Assembly: GCA_933822405.4 (NCBI GenBank)
Contig: CAKOGP040000113.1
Span: forward strand, 271,183 to 335,182
Length of the DNA stretch: 64,000 nt
Direction of reading: 5' to 3'
DNA from: Cylindrotheca closterium
Taxonomy: Eukaryota > Bacillariophyta > Bacillariophyceae > Bacillariales > Bacillariaceae
Positions 36,611 through 45,908 of the stretch are shown piece after piece (the first letter of the stretch is position 1; each line of letters starts with the position of its first letter). Position numbers and translations under genes: made by a program. The notes below the pieces were generated by a model that worked only from the letters and a program-made list of their open reading frames with translations, had not been told where the DNA came from and made no database searches.

Positions 36611-37738
36611 ATGGGTAATCTATGTACCCATCATGATGCTACCGTTGTGTTGGACCAGCAGCAGGAAGCACTGACGAAAGAACAGCAGTTGAGCAATCCG
36701 AATCATCTAAACAACGGCACGGACTCGGCATCGGGAGGCTCCTCCTTCTTCGAAATTGATCACGGAGTCTTTATACCAGCAAGTGAACATCGTGATATCA
36801 AATACGTTCACCGGCAGCTCAAGTACGCTCAAAAGGAAGCAAGAAAAAAGAAGAAACCAATATTCTGTCTCAAAACTGGAGAAAGCGAACGCCATGAGTT
36901 CCAGTCAGGAGCGTTGAATCATCCACTCGTTATTGAAGCAGTGGAAACTTTATTTGTAACATTAAAAGTGGAAATTCCTCCTGGTGAATGGGATACCACC
37001 GTTGTGGAAATCCTTGACAAGCGGGGAAAACCTCTGCTCCCAGCCATTGCGGATGATCAGTTGCGCAAGAGGAATCTTGTGGTTGTGGTGGATACATTGG
37101 TAAAGGGGTTGAAACTCTCTTCGAAACCGGTACCTAAGTATCTAAGTCTAATGTTGGAAGAGGAATCGGGAAAGACAGAAGTGTTGCCAACGGGCAAGAG
37201 CAAGAAAGTGGATAGGGTGGCTTTCTTTGGAGTTATGGATAGCAAGCTGACAGAAGGAAAATTTGCAGAAATGAACGGCGTCCTGGAGGTGGAAGTCTGC
37301 ATGTATAGGGAGCAACAGTTGCTCCGAGTGAGATATGCTTCCAGGGTGACATCCCTTGGCACCCTAATGAAGCAAGCTCTCTCCCAGAACTTGGCAAAAT
37401 CGATATACTACCAAAGTCAAGAAGAACTCATCCTAGCTCGAATGACCTGCGATCAACTACAGCGAAGCAGTCACATTATTATAAAAATGGAAGATCCCAG
37501 CCAAATACGCAAAACAACTGCTGGGAGAACTGGGCTGCGGTCGACTTCACTTCGCTTTGTTCCCATGACGGATCTGCAAAAGCTTCATGCCAACACACTT
37601 GTCAATGAAGGACGATTCAACGAAGCAACGAGACTTTTGAGTGCAAGGCAATCAGCACGAATGACAAAAGGTTTTGCCGATGCGAATTTGCGTCGAGACT
37701 CTGTTGATTTGACCCTTGTGGAATCCTGGTGGTCATAA
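36611..37738 (+). CDS. Putative myristoylated protein with a thioredoxin-like segment
   Basis: 375 residues, single exon. The N-terminus MGNLCTHH fits N-myristoylation at Gly2 with palmitoylation at Cys5, so membrane attachment is likely. Residues about 60-190 (KYVHRQLKYAQKEARKKKKP, IFCLKTGESERHEF, LVIEAVETLFVTLKV, GKPLLPAIADDQL, LVVVVDTLVKGL) follow the strand-helix order of a thioredoxin-like fold, but the active-site CxxC is absent. The following region (VDRVAFFGVMDSKLTEGKFA, MNGVLEVEVCMYREQQLLRV) looks like another alpha/beta module. The C-terminus has a helical hairpin (HANTLVNEGRFNEATRLLSA). I do not recognise a named family. The upstream spacer of 472 bp shows no other start. Confidence 0.65.
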   Translation: MGNLCTHHDATVVLDQQQEALTKEQQLSNPNHLNNGTDSASGGSSFFEIDHGVFIPASEHRDIKYVHRQLKYAQKEARKKKKPIFCLKTGESERHEFQSGALNHPLVIEAVETLFVTLKVEIPPGEWDTTVVEILDKRGKPLLPAIADDQLRKRNLVVVVDTLVKGLKLSSKPVPKYLSLMLEEESGKTEVLPTGKSKKVDRVAFFGVMDSKLTEGKFAEMNGVLEVEVCMYREQQLLRVRYASRVTSLGTLMKQALSQNLAKSIYYQSQEELILARMTCDQLQRSSHIIIKMEDPSQIRKTTAGRTGLRSTSLRFVPMTDLQKLHANTLVNEGRFNEATRLLSARQSARMTKGFADANLRRDSVDLTLVESWWS

Positions 37739-37827
37739 CGCCTTGGTGCTTAATTTTGGGAGGGGTCGCATGGATTTTGCCTAGGTGTCATCTATAATTT
37801 CAATAGTTTTGTTTCTTGCTTATGTTT

Positions 37828-39411
37828 CTATAGCAGCACATACTCGTCATCGTCAAAGTCTCCACCATCATCGTCGGGCATGTTATCTCCCAAATCCAAG
37901 TCTCCGTCCAGCATGCTGCCCACGGCAGCAGTCGAGTAGTTTGGTGTCTTCTCGACAATGGTGAATAGATCCGGACAAGATAATTTTGTTTTCAGCTGCT
38001 TAACGGCAAACTCAAATTCAGCAAACTCTTTCTTGTCGCGACAGTAAAATCCAAGAGCGATGGAAGGATCCATTCGATTGATGGGATAAACTTCGGGATA
38101 GCTTGTATGAACTGACTGCATGTAGTCCACGGACAAATCAATCGCTGTGTAAGTCCCATCGTTATCCTTTGCTGCTTCCGCCTCGTCGTAGTCGGAAGTA
38201 CGCTGCGGTGCCGTCTGAACCGTGTGGGGATCCAATCCCAAGACCGATGTACCATCCGCATACGCCCCAAAGAACCATCTTGCGGCCCTCGGCCTTCCGC
38301 CCAATACACCCACAGATTGTGGCAGCCAAAACGTTCTAGCCAATATCTCTCGATGAGTTTCATTGAAATTGTTGAGTCCCAAACGCAATGGAATCAATAT
38401 GAGCAGAGCAGTGTCCCATTCGAGTTGCTCATCATCGTCGACCGGCGGAGGTGGCACGGAAGTATCCAATGGATGTAATGGGGTTGGAGGTGGTTTCACA
38501 GAGCTTTGTTCCTTTCTTTTCCTTTCTTCTGCTCGTTTCTTCGACTCCGTGGTCATGAGTGATGTAACTGCGTCTCGGTAGACGGTGCCTTCCGAGGCCA
38601 CGTAGACCCGAAACAATGACGGCTGATATTGATTGTGCAATGTCACCAAATCACGAAGAACATGACAGGCCGTCCCTGGACCATACCATTCTCCAGGAAG
38701 TGTTTCATACTTTGCAAATCCAGCGGCAACCATGTTATGCAAAGAGTACACGGACTCATTCTTTGATGAGAAATCGGCAAACTGAAAAGCAATTGATAAA
38801 TAAATTGGTCAAGGTGAGGAATCACAGCTATTCAATTCAACATTTCATTCCGAAGTGATGCTTACCCACGTTAGCAACCGTACAATGAAGGGATCTGTGC
38901 GACATTTTTCCAAAGATTTTGGAGGCTTCCAGTTTCTTGATTTGAAATGCACACGCAATGTATGTGCCAAGAGCATCTGTGCTGATCTCAGCATGCAACC
39001 CCAGCCAGCATCTGATGTGATTCCATATGGCTTGATCTCTGGGAAATTGGATCGATAGGTGAACCAATATAGTGAAGCTTGAAAGTCTTTTCTCAATTGA
39101 AACTCTAGAGTTGGATGAAACGTCTTTCCAACAACATAAATATGCGGGATTCGCTCTCCGGATTTGGTTGTAAAGGCGGTCGTAGCATCCATGGACTGTG
39201 ATTTCTTTAGAGAATTTTCGTGAAGCAGTGTGGATCCGTCATAATCATCTCCATCAGGCACATCCCCGTATTCGTAGTTGTATCCATGACTTACAGCTAG
39301 TTCTTTCACATCCATTCCATGCTCCATGGACTGTCGTTCCTTTAATTCTTGACCATCCTCTGCTCCAAACATGGATTCTGAAGTATCGTGGAAATTTGTC
39401 GACGTGTCCAT
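37828..39411 (-). CDS. ATG4: ATG4 autophagy cysteine protease
   Basis: Cleaves the ATG8 C-terminus and later releases ATG8 from lipid. Exons 39411-38866 and 38781-37828 join in phase to 499 residues. Seen: FTYRSNFPEI, the nucleophile in SDAGWGCMLRSAQM (Cys139), GEWYGPGTACHVLRDL, IPLRLGLNNFNETH, and the catalytic Asp-His pair in SVLGLDPHTVQ (Asp366, His368). A proline- and charge-rich insert (about 255-295) interrupts the core. The last residues, DDDEYVLL, fit an acidic LC3/ATG8-interacting motif (Tyr-x-x-Leu), like the C-terminal motif of animal ATG4B. The gene converges on the MGNLC protein, with 89 bp between stops. Confidence 0.95.
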
Positions 39412-40001
39412 TGCAACTTTTTATATAGATCCTTTTTCGGTGTCTGCTCAGTTTCGATGTGCGATTGTTCCCTAATGACTTTTGAGTTTGATTTGGTTCG
39501 CTCTTGTTTGCTTTGGACAAGAAGAGTTCAATGCTTCTTACTCGTATCGCATGTCAATGCTATTTTCGAATTTGATTGTTCTTCGAAATTGATCGACGAT
39601 CTCTCCGATTGCATTGCATTTTCTTTCGTGCACACGACTCACGCGATTGAGATACAGTAGCCCTTTTTTCTCCAAATTTGCAAACCGGTTGAGGGTTTGC
39701 AAAAGAAACCGTTGCCGTGATGTTGTCGGTTGTCATAAATTCGTGCTCATACACGCTGCAGTAGCTCTTTTCATCTCAGGCACCACATAATCATGCTTGT
39801 AGAGCAAACTCAAATGAAAGCAATCAATAATAGCAGTGCTATAGTCACAGCTGGGTTGGTTCACCACCAGACCAGCACCCGGCAAGGAAAACATCAAAGC
39901 TGATGGAAACGTCCAAGCCGACGATGGTGTCAAAACTCGCGATCTAGTGGTTCTTGATCCATCGACAAAGATGAAATAACCAAAAGCCGAGGGCGTCAAC
40001 A
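39412..40001. other. Spacer upstream of ATG4, with one hairpin
   Basis: 590 bp. A ten-base inverted repeat, TTTGCAAACC at 39677-39686 and GGTTTGCAAA at 39694-39703, encloses a seven-base loop. An open minus-strand frame (39733-40011) has no recognisable product. Nothing else is supported. Confidence 0.4.
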
Positions 40002-40493
40002 ATGGGGACAACAGTCTCCCAGATTCAAGAAATCAAAGCAATTCATTGCGACAGGATGACACTCGTCGGCAGGATCTAAAGACACCTCCTTCGTGCGTTG
40101 AAAGAAATCAATGAGCTGCTCGCAACACCTGGATCCTTGAATGGAGAAAACTCTCATCTTCGAGGACAAGTTTCGCAAGTGCTAACAGAATTTTCGCAAG
40201 TGCTAACAGAAAATTCTCATATTCGAGAACACGTTTCGCAAGTGCAAACCGAAAATTTGCATCTTCAAGAACAAATCGCGACGATGGAACCACATCTCAA
40301 CTACCTTTTGGCATTTCAACAGTTGAATACCACTCGGGAGATAGCGGTCGATTTTGAGAAAGACATGGTTCTAGGCTTCAAATCGATATTTCCCGGTTTG
40401 AAAGCATGCAAGGGACTTTTCCTCAGAAATTGCATCGCATTTTTGGAGAAAGGTGAGAACTGGAAAATGGTTCTAGGCTCGGGCACTCATTAG
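40002..40493 (+). pseudogene. Coiled-coil protein frame interrupted by a nonsense codon
   Basis: From ATG 40002 the frame reads MGTTVSQIQEIKAIHCDRMT, LVGRI, then TAA (40077-40079), and continues in the same frame as RHLLRALKEINELLATPGSL to a stop at 40493. After the TAA there is no ATG until the middle of the protein (ATMEPHLN). The second part has a repeated coiled-coil element (VSQVLTEFSQVLTENSH, VSQVQTENLHLQEQ) encoded by tandem copies of TTTCGCAAGTGCTAACAGAA, then a globular-looking end (NYLLAFQQLNTTREIAVDFE, GFKSIFPGLKACKGLFLRNC). Without the stop it would be 163 residues. Probably a recent pseudogene; an unseen intron around the TAA or a sequencing error would be the alternatives. Confidence 0.5.
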
Positions 40494-40946
40494 CCTGGAT
40501 TCCCATTGAAAAACACAAAAGATAATCGATGGTATAAAAAAAGAACGAAATCAAATCGCCCAACAACAGTATGTAGGTCATCGGACGGCCGCGGTGAATA
40601 CCATCTTAATGTCTATGATGAACGCCACGCCGTGGAAATACCACAAAGAAGCTGAAGTTGAGTTCAACGAAATCAAACGGAAGATTGTCGTTTCGCCACA
40701 ACAGCACCACCCGGGGCACGCCTTTCCTTTGTGAAAACAATGCTCGCAGCTTGCTTTCATCTCTTGTGCATACCAAGCAATGGTCATTACAATGGGCACT
40801 GTTCGACTTACACAAATCAATCTCTCGCTAAGGGCTAAACGAGTAATATCACTACTACTATGATTGGAGGTTATGACGTTTTCGATTTTGAAGAACCCGG
40901 ATTTACAGTATTTATTTCCCTCCAATTTTTCAATTTCACAAATGCC
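40494..40946. other. Spacer upstream of the methyltransferase gene
   Basis: 453 bp. A longer minus-strand frame overlaps it (40578-41237) but runs antisense into the methyltransferase and has no family features. A second in-frame ATG for the methyltransferase lies at 40860. Nothing else is supported. Confidence 0.4.
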
Positions 40947-41783
40947 ATGAGCGCCACCAAGGACAAGAAATGGACCGACGATAGCATTCGATGGCCGGAA
41001 GACCAAGACAAAAATAAGGAGAACGAGGAGGAGGAGGAGGAAGAAGAAGGTCCAATGGACATTTTCAAAGATCCAGACCCGACGGAAAGCTTTCATTTTA
41101 AATTTGAGGTGGACAAGCTTGAGACGGTGGAAATTGAGCTGGATGGGTATAAGGCAGAGTCGGACGAAATCTGGCAGTCTACTGGACTGACGATTTGGAA
41201 GGCATCCGAGTACCTCTGTCATTACATTGTCAAGCACAAAGATGATGAGGCGATGGACCTTAGCATGAAGAAAAGTACGGCAAAGGATAAGAGACGAGTA
41301 CTGGAGCTTGGAGCGGGACTTGGGTTGGTGGGAATTTTAGCACACCGCATCGCATCTCCACAATGCGAGGTAATCTTGACAGATGGAGACAGCGAAGCTC
41401 TCCCTCATTTGCGTGAAAATGTGGATGAAAACAAGGATGAACAGAAAGGACAAGTTCTATGTCAACAGTTGATTTGGGGTGAAGAAACAAGTTTGGAATT
41501 TCTGGAACTGCAAAAGAAGGAAAAATTCGACGTAATCCTTGCCTCAGATATTGTATATTCACCAGTCATCATAAAACCACTCTGGGAAACAATTCAGATT
41601 CTGTTGGAACCAAATGGAACGTTTCTGATGGCATATGCCAAACGGCAAGTGCCCGTAGAGATTGGCGACGTTCTATCTGCTGCGACAGAGGCTGGATTCG
41701 TGTACCAAGAGTGCAAAGAATCGGATCACGAAAAGGGAGTTTTCGTTTATACGTTCCAATGGAACGGGATCCAAAAGGAATGA
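40947..41783 (+). CDS. METTL21/Methyltransferase-16 family protein methyltransferase
   Basis: 278 residues from ATG 40947; ATG 40860 in the same frame would add 29 residues without domain value. SAM-dependent class I methyltransferase that usually modifies a Lys of a translation factor, chaperone or similar protein. Seen: an acidic N-terminus with a Glu run, GLTIWKASEYLCHYI preceding the core, motif I VLELGAGLGLVGILAH, VILTDGDSEALPHLRENV, and the family's post-II motif FDVILASDIVYSPVII, then GTFLMAYAKRQV. It matches the METTL21/EEF1A-KMT group; the target cannot be assigned. The next gene converges on it with 72 bp between stops. Confidence 0.82.
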   Translation: MSATKDKKWTDDSIRWPEDQDKNKENEEEEEEEEGPMDIFKDPDPTESFHFKFEVDKLETVEIELDGYKAESDEIWQSTGLTIWKASEYLCHYIVKHKDDEAMDLSMKKSTAKDKRRVLELGAGLGLVGILAHRIASPQCEVILTDGDSEALPHLRENVDENKDEQKGQVLCQQLIWGEETSLEFLELQKKEKFDVILASDIVYSPVIIKPLWETIQILLEPNGTFLMAYAKRQVPVEIGDVLSAATEAGFVYQECKESDHEKGVFVYTFQWNGIQKE

Positions 41784-41855
41784 AGCTTCAGCGACCACAA
41801 AGCTGTCTACTGATCATGTTTTTTACTCAAGATAGTTCAACAAGGGAGACAAGAA

Positions 41856-42800
41856 CTACATGCTAGCTACTACGACCTTGTAGCCATTTGGATCAATGAG
41901 CCCCATCACGTCTTTCCCAAACATCGTGGTTGGTTTCATGAAAATTTTCAGCTTTGAATCATTCTGACTTTGAGCATATAGATCCGGAATACTGGCCTTT
42001 GTCACAATAGCCAAGTGATCAAAGCAGTTCCCTGATTCAATAGTCTCTTCTGTAACATCAAAGATAAGAGTAGTTGGTACTCCCGCCTTGAACACATCGT
42101 TATCATATCGAAGACACATCATTTTATCGTCTTTGCCCTTGACTTCCATGCCGAGCACTTTTGTATAGAAGTCTTCACATTCTTCCAAATTTTGTGATTG
42201 AAGGGCGAATCGGGACAATAGATCTCCTGGCGCAGAGGCTGATGATTCAACAGGAATTCCGTTGGGTTCGTCGCCTTGTGACTCTGGTTTGTCCCCTTTG
42301 ATAGCGCCCAACAAGTTGTTTTGGAATTGTAAAAGCATAGAAACCCCAATGTATGATATTTCATTTCCTAACTTCCAGTTTTCATTATTAGTAGCGATAA
42401 GTTCGAGGGCAAAACAAGGCGACTTGTCTTTGTCGTTGTTCAGAGCTCCGAGCTCCAACATCGCAGATTTCAATTCTGTTGAGCCATTGCTGGATCCAGG
42501 CTTTTCTGTTTGAACTCGGACTGTCCCACCCTTTTCTATCCAATATGCGACAGTTCTATCAACGGAAGGAACCTTCAACATTACGTGCGAAAGAAAAGAT
42601 TGGCTCCCCAAGGGATGCTCATTCTCATCATCGATCTCTCTATCAGCAAACAGTTTGGTGCTGATGCGAATGTTGGAATCTCGCAGCGTTGAAAAGTGTG
42701 AAGAGAATCCAGAAACTCGGCTCCATTTCAATACATAGAGTCCTGAGAAGATACTCAATAGGAATCCTGAATTGAACGTGAAGGTACGAGGCTGCACCAT
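41856..42800 (-). CDS. Glyoxalase/VOC-fold protein
   Basis: 314 residues, single exon. Two vicinal-oxygen-chelate modules: residues about 65-175 (SFLSHVMLKVPSVDRTVAYW through YIGVSMLLQF) and about 205-314 (FALQSQNLEECEDFYTKVLG, CFDHLAIVTKASI, MGLIDPNGYKVVVAS). In true glyoxalase I the final strand carries a metal-binding Glu; here the position reads GYKVVVAS, so the metal set is incomplete and the reaction is uncertain. The N-terminal 40 residues are hydrophobic and hydroxylated and may be a targeting peptide, though no ASAF motif is evident. It converges on the methyltransferase gene. Confidence 0.78.
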   Translation of the reverse strand: MVQPRTFTFNSGFLLSIFSGLYVLKWSRVSGFSSHFSTLRDSNIRISTKLFADREIDDENEHPLGSQSFLSHVMLKVPSVDRTVAYWIEKGGTVRVQTEKPGSSNGSTELKSAMLELGALNNDKDKSPCFALELIATNNENWKLGNEISYIGVSMLLQFQNNLLGAIKGDKPESQGDEPNGIPVESSASAPGDLLSRFALQSQNLEECEDFYTKVLGMEVKGKDDKMMCLRYDNDVFKAGVPTTLIFDVTEETIESGNCFDHLAIVTKASIPDLYAQSQNDSKLKIFMKPTTMFGKDVMGLIDPNGYKVVVASM

Positions 42801-42868
42801 GATATCTCGAGTGGATATAGTACAGTGGTGTATGTGTTAAAATGAGTTGGTTATTGGATCGAATGTCA

Positions 42869-42922
42869 TTCACGAATGACGTCAATCACGGATGATTCAC
42901 GAATAATGTGAATCACGGATGA
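42869..42922 (+). repeat. Tandem pair of 27-bp repeats with a CRE-like palindrome
   Basis: Two adjacent 27-bp units, 42869-42895 and 42896-42922, both beginning TTCACGAAT and ending ATCACGGATGA. The first unit contains the palindrome TGACGTCA at 42877-42884, which the second has lost. They sit between two divergent start codons, and the second overlaps the proposed ELMO start. TGACGT/ACGTCA elements are known CO2- and cAMP-responsive sites in diatoms; a role here is inference. Confidence 0.7.
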
Positions 42923-44838
42923 CCGTTATATTTTATTCAATTCTGGCTGGCGAAACGAAACTTGAAAAAGTCCAAAAAAAAATCGCGGCCGACAAACCAA
43001 CAAGCATTGATCTTACTACTCTGCAAATACGGTACCTTCTGTTCCCGATTCCATTGTAGACTCGCGCAAATATCTATTTGCGCATAATTGTGTCTACAAG
43101 ATACAAGAATATAAAGAAAGTCCCGTGGGAACGGCAAGAAGATCAAACTCACCGCCTGCTGCCAAGAAAAGGTTCAGGACAACTCTCAAATACGCCGAGT
43201 GGACTATTGAGCAGTTTTCCTGCGGTGGAGGAAGCGCATTGTTTGAGTGTGCTGGTGGAGAAAACAACTTTTGTGCCTCTGGAAAAGCTCCCACAGACGA
43301 TATCCAAGACGAAATCAGCACTGTACGTTCTGAATCCATCCTCAAAAAGATGACAGACCGAAGTCAGGAGAATTCGTCACAAGGTTTGCTACGGAAGACT
43401 GGGTTCTTTGCTAAAACTTTTGCTGCTGATGCTGGGAATGTGATTGGGAATATCGGAAGTGCCGCCTTCCAGAGCATTACAACTCGAAAGTATACTTTGC
43501 CAGACAAGAGTGTCGCTTCGCAAGTGTTGATGTACCGTCAGCTGCTACACACAAAATGCCGCCCTGGGCTAAAGCTTACTCGACCCTATCAAGGAACGGC
43601 AGCACAAAAGGCAGTCATGCATATGCCTTGGTGGGAAGAAGGAATTGAGCAAACTGAAAAAATGACGATATCGTATGACAACCTTATCACTCGGTTGTGG
43701 CTGAATGGAGCCATAATTCCATTTCAAGAAAGCAGCACTGAGAGTGTGGATACTTTGATCGACGAGGATGGCTTACCACCAATTCCTCACAAGTACTGGG
43801 TTGATCGTTTGGGATTTCAACAACCCGATCCTGTAACAGATTTTCGATCTGGTGGTGTTCTGTCCTTGGCAATGATGGTTCACATGGTTGAATCTTGTCC
43901 CAAAATTTGTGAGCGACTCTTCAGTGGTGATGCTTCTGTCCTACCATTTGGAATTACATGTATCAATGTGACAGATATGATTGCCAAATTCCTCATGTTG
44001 GCCAAGTCCACTGATCGAATGGATGCTCTGCTTTCACAAAAGCCATTTTGGAAAATGTTTGCAGACCCAAACGCTATTTTGGCGGTGCAAGAACTAGCAA
44101 TGTCAATGCTGTGTGATGTCGTGGTAGAGGTTTCAATGGAACGAAAGATACCTTCACTTGCGCGACAACACAGCACCAGTATGCATGGTGACTCAAGCTC
44201 TGAGGTGAGCAATACTTTCGTGAAGCACGCATTTGATGCATTGCCATTACCATAAACTTACCTCGTCTTTCAACCTACAGGTCTCTGTGTTTGATTTTGC
44301 CTTGATTACTGAGAGAACTGAGACTAGAGTGCGAGACGATCTCTTGGGAGCTGGACCAAAGACAGTTGAGGAAGTACATGCAATCGCTGGTCGACTTCGC
44401 GTAAAATATAAGGTTCAGCTAGAAAAGCGAATCGAAAGAGCAAGGCAACAAGAAGAGCATGCTAATGGTGGAACTGCCCCAGCTCCGCAAATGAAGGATG
44501 TTGTTGGCAAGGCTGCAGGTCTAGCTGGTGGAATCGCTGTTGGAGCTGCTGGGGTTGCTGGAGGTCTAGTGTCAAGATTTCAAGGTGGCGGAAAAGAGGA
44601 GGGATCTGTACCTGTGGCAGAGGAGGAAGCACCGCCTCCTATAGCCGAGGAATCATCCCCTACTATGGGTTTTGCTACCCCACCACAAGAAGACGAAAGC
44701 AAAGACGTTGTTGTCGAAGAAGTAGAAGGAGATTGGCTTGGCTCTGACAATCCTCCTGTCGCTGAACCAGCTACTGAGCCTGTGACTGATGACTTTGCCA
44801 AGTTTAGCATCGAAGACGATGATGAAGATATCATGTAA
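42919..44838 (+). CDS. ELMO domain-containing protein
   Basis: ELMO/CED-12 domain proteins act as GAPs or GEF partners for Arf/Rac-type GTPases. The firm part is 43121-44204 plus 44281-44838; the core at about 245-345 reads WVDRLGFQQPDPVTDFRSGG, VLSLAMMVHMVE, LPFGITCINVTDMIAKFL. The coding frame upstream is open but has no ATG before 43350, so a first exon 42919-43031 (MTVIFYSILAGETKLEKVQK, donor GGTACC region, acceptor AAAG at 43120) was chosen because it restores frame; total 584 residues. This 5' end is tentative. After the ELMO domain come a basic helix (LRVKYKVQLEKRIERARQQE), a Gly/Ala-rich hydrophobic stretch (AAGLAGGIAVGAAGVAGGLV) that could touch membranes, and an acidic Pro-rich tail. 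Confidence 0.75.
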
Positions 44839-45026
44839 TATTAGATAAAAAGATTTTAAAAGTTGTAGCTCTCTGTATTTTGGCATTAAAATTCGATGCA
44901 TTGCAGACTATACCTGTTGCCCCGGCCTCGACTCGCGTAGTGGATGATCATTGTAAGTAACGTTGCTGTCTACAAGCCGTTCTTGAAACATTCTGTCAGC
45001 TTTCCATGTGTTTTAATAAATAGCAT

Positions 45027-45521
45027 TTAGTCAAATCCAATGAAACCTCCGATACGCAGCATCTCTTCGACTTGTCCAGGAATGCTAACTCCAGTCCACA
45101 ACTCCGTCAATAACCCAGTCACGAGGAAGAACATGGCGAATCTTCCATTTGCCAACTCTGCCAACCCGGTCCAACCAGTCTTTCTAGATTCTTCAAACTC
45201 CTTGATCTCGCGCTCCTTACGCCAGTTGGACTCCAACGCTGCCAAAGCTTTCGATTGCTCTGCCAACTCGAGCTCGCCCAAGACAACCTTTCCGGGCACA
45301 TTTTCGGTGATCCAGTCATCGTCTCCTCCGAATTTTTCATCCCAATCGAAATCCCCCTTGAGTGCTGGCAAGTTTGGGTTGTCTGGGTTCATCTCGGTGC
45401 CATCCTCGTCGTCTTCTGCTTCGCGAAGAGCAAGAGCTGGTCGGCTCATACTTTGTGGCACTACAAAAGCCTCGCAGTGGATTGCAGTCAGTAGAGCAAG
45501 CAAAAGTGTTCGAGAGTACAT
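45027..45521 (-). CDS. One-helix LHC-like (HLIP/OHP) plastid protein
   Basis: 164 residues from ATG 45521. A signal peptide (MYSRTLLLALLTAIHC) followed by EAFVVPQ is a clear diatom plastid presequence. An acidic mature N-terminus (about 40-85) precedes a helix ending in ESRKTGWTGLAELANGRFAM, then FFLVTGLLTELWTG. The E..N.R sequence in this helix is the chlorophyll-binding signature of the LHC superfamily. Only one such helix is present, so it is a one-helix or HLIP/SEP-like protein tied to pigment handling or photoprotection and not an antenna protein. It diverges from the desaturase gene with a 387-bp shared spacer. Confidence 0.85.
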   Translation of the reverse strand: MYSRTLLLALLTAIHCEAFVVPQSMSRPALALREAEDDEDGTEMNPDNPNLPALKGDFDWDEKFGGDDDWITENVPGKVVLGELELAEQSKALAALESNWRKEREIKEFEESRKTGWTGLAELANGRFAMFFLVTGLLTELWTGVSIPGQVEEMLRIGGFIGFD

Positions 45522-45908
45522 GGTATCGACGAGTCTGATAGATAGCGATTTGTATTGTTTTCGGCGCTGGATTTGATTGCCTGTCACCCATCGGCTCTGG
45601 AACAGCAACACATCAGCCCATTCCTACGATGACGTTTGGTCGGAGGAGTCGCAACCACTTCTGAAATATTGTCATGTCAAACTGATGCTAATATCGCACG
45701 GCACGTGACGCGCACACGGCGAACGGGTTTCTGTGCTGGCAAGTCAAAGACGATCAAGAAGACGGACCGGCTCTATGTCCGAGAATATCTCCAACCACGC
45801 ACATCGTCATTCATTTTTTCGTCGCAAATTCTTTCCGACAACGTAAAACTTGCTATCTTGAAGGCTGTATCAAGGTCACATTTTTTCTTCGAGTCGAAAG
45901 AAAAAGCC
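45522..45908. promoter_or_regulatory. Shared divergent promoter of two plastid-protein genes
   Basis: 387 bp between the starts of the one-helix LHC-like gene and the desaturase gene. A TGACG word lies at about 45628 and ACGTGACG at 45702-45709. Both products carry plastid presequences, so joint regulation from this spacer is plausible. No other gene is supported. Confidence 0.45.

Noticed and set aside
39733..40011. Minus-strand frame of 92 codons upstream of the coiled-coil pseudogene
   Set aside because: No recognisable motif, no splice partner, and overlap with the start of the plus-strand frame; treated as chance.
40578..41237. Minus-strand frame with a long hydrophobic run (FFFLLLLLVLLIFVLVF)
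   Set aside because: The hydrophobic run is the complement of the Glu-rich stretch of the methyltransferase; no independent support.
42869..42922. Possible CRISPR-like array
   Set aside because: Only two directly adjacent units without spacers in a eukaryotic genome; a simple tandem duplication.
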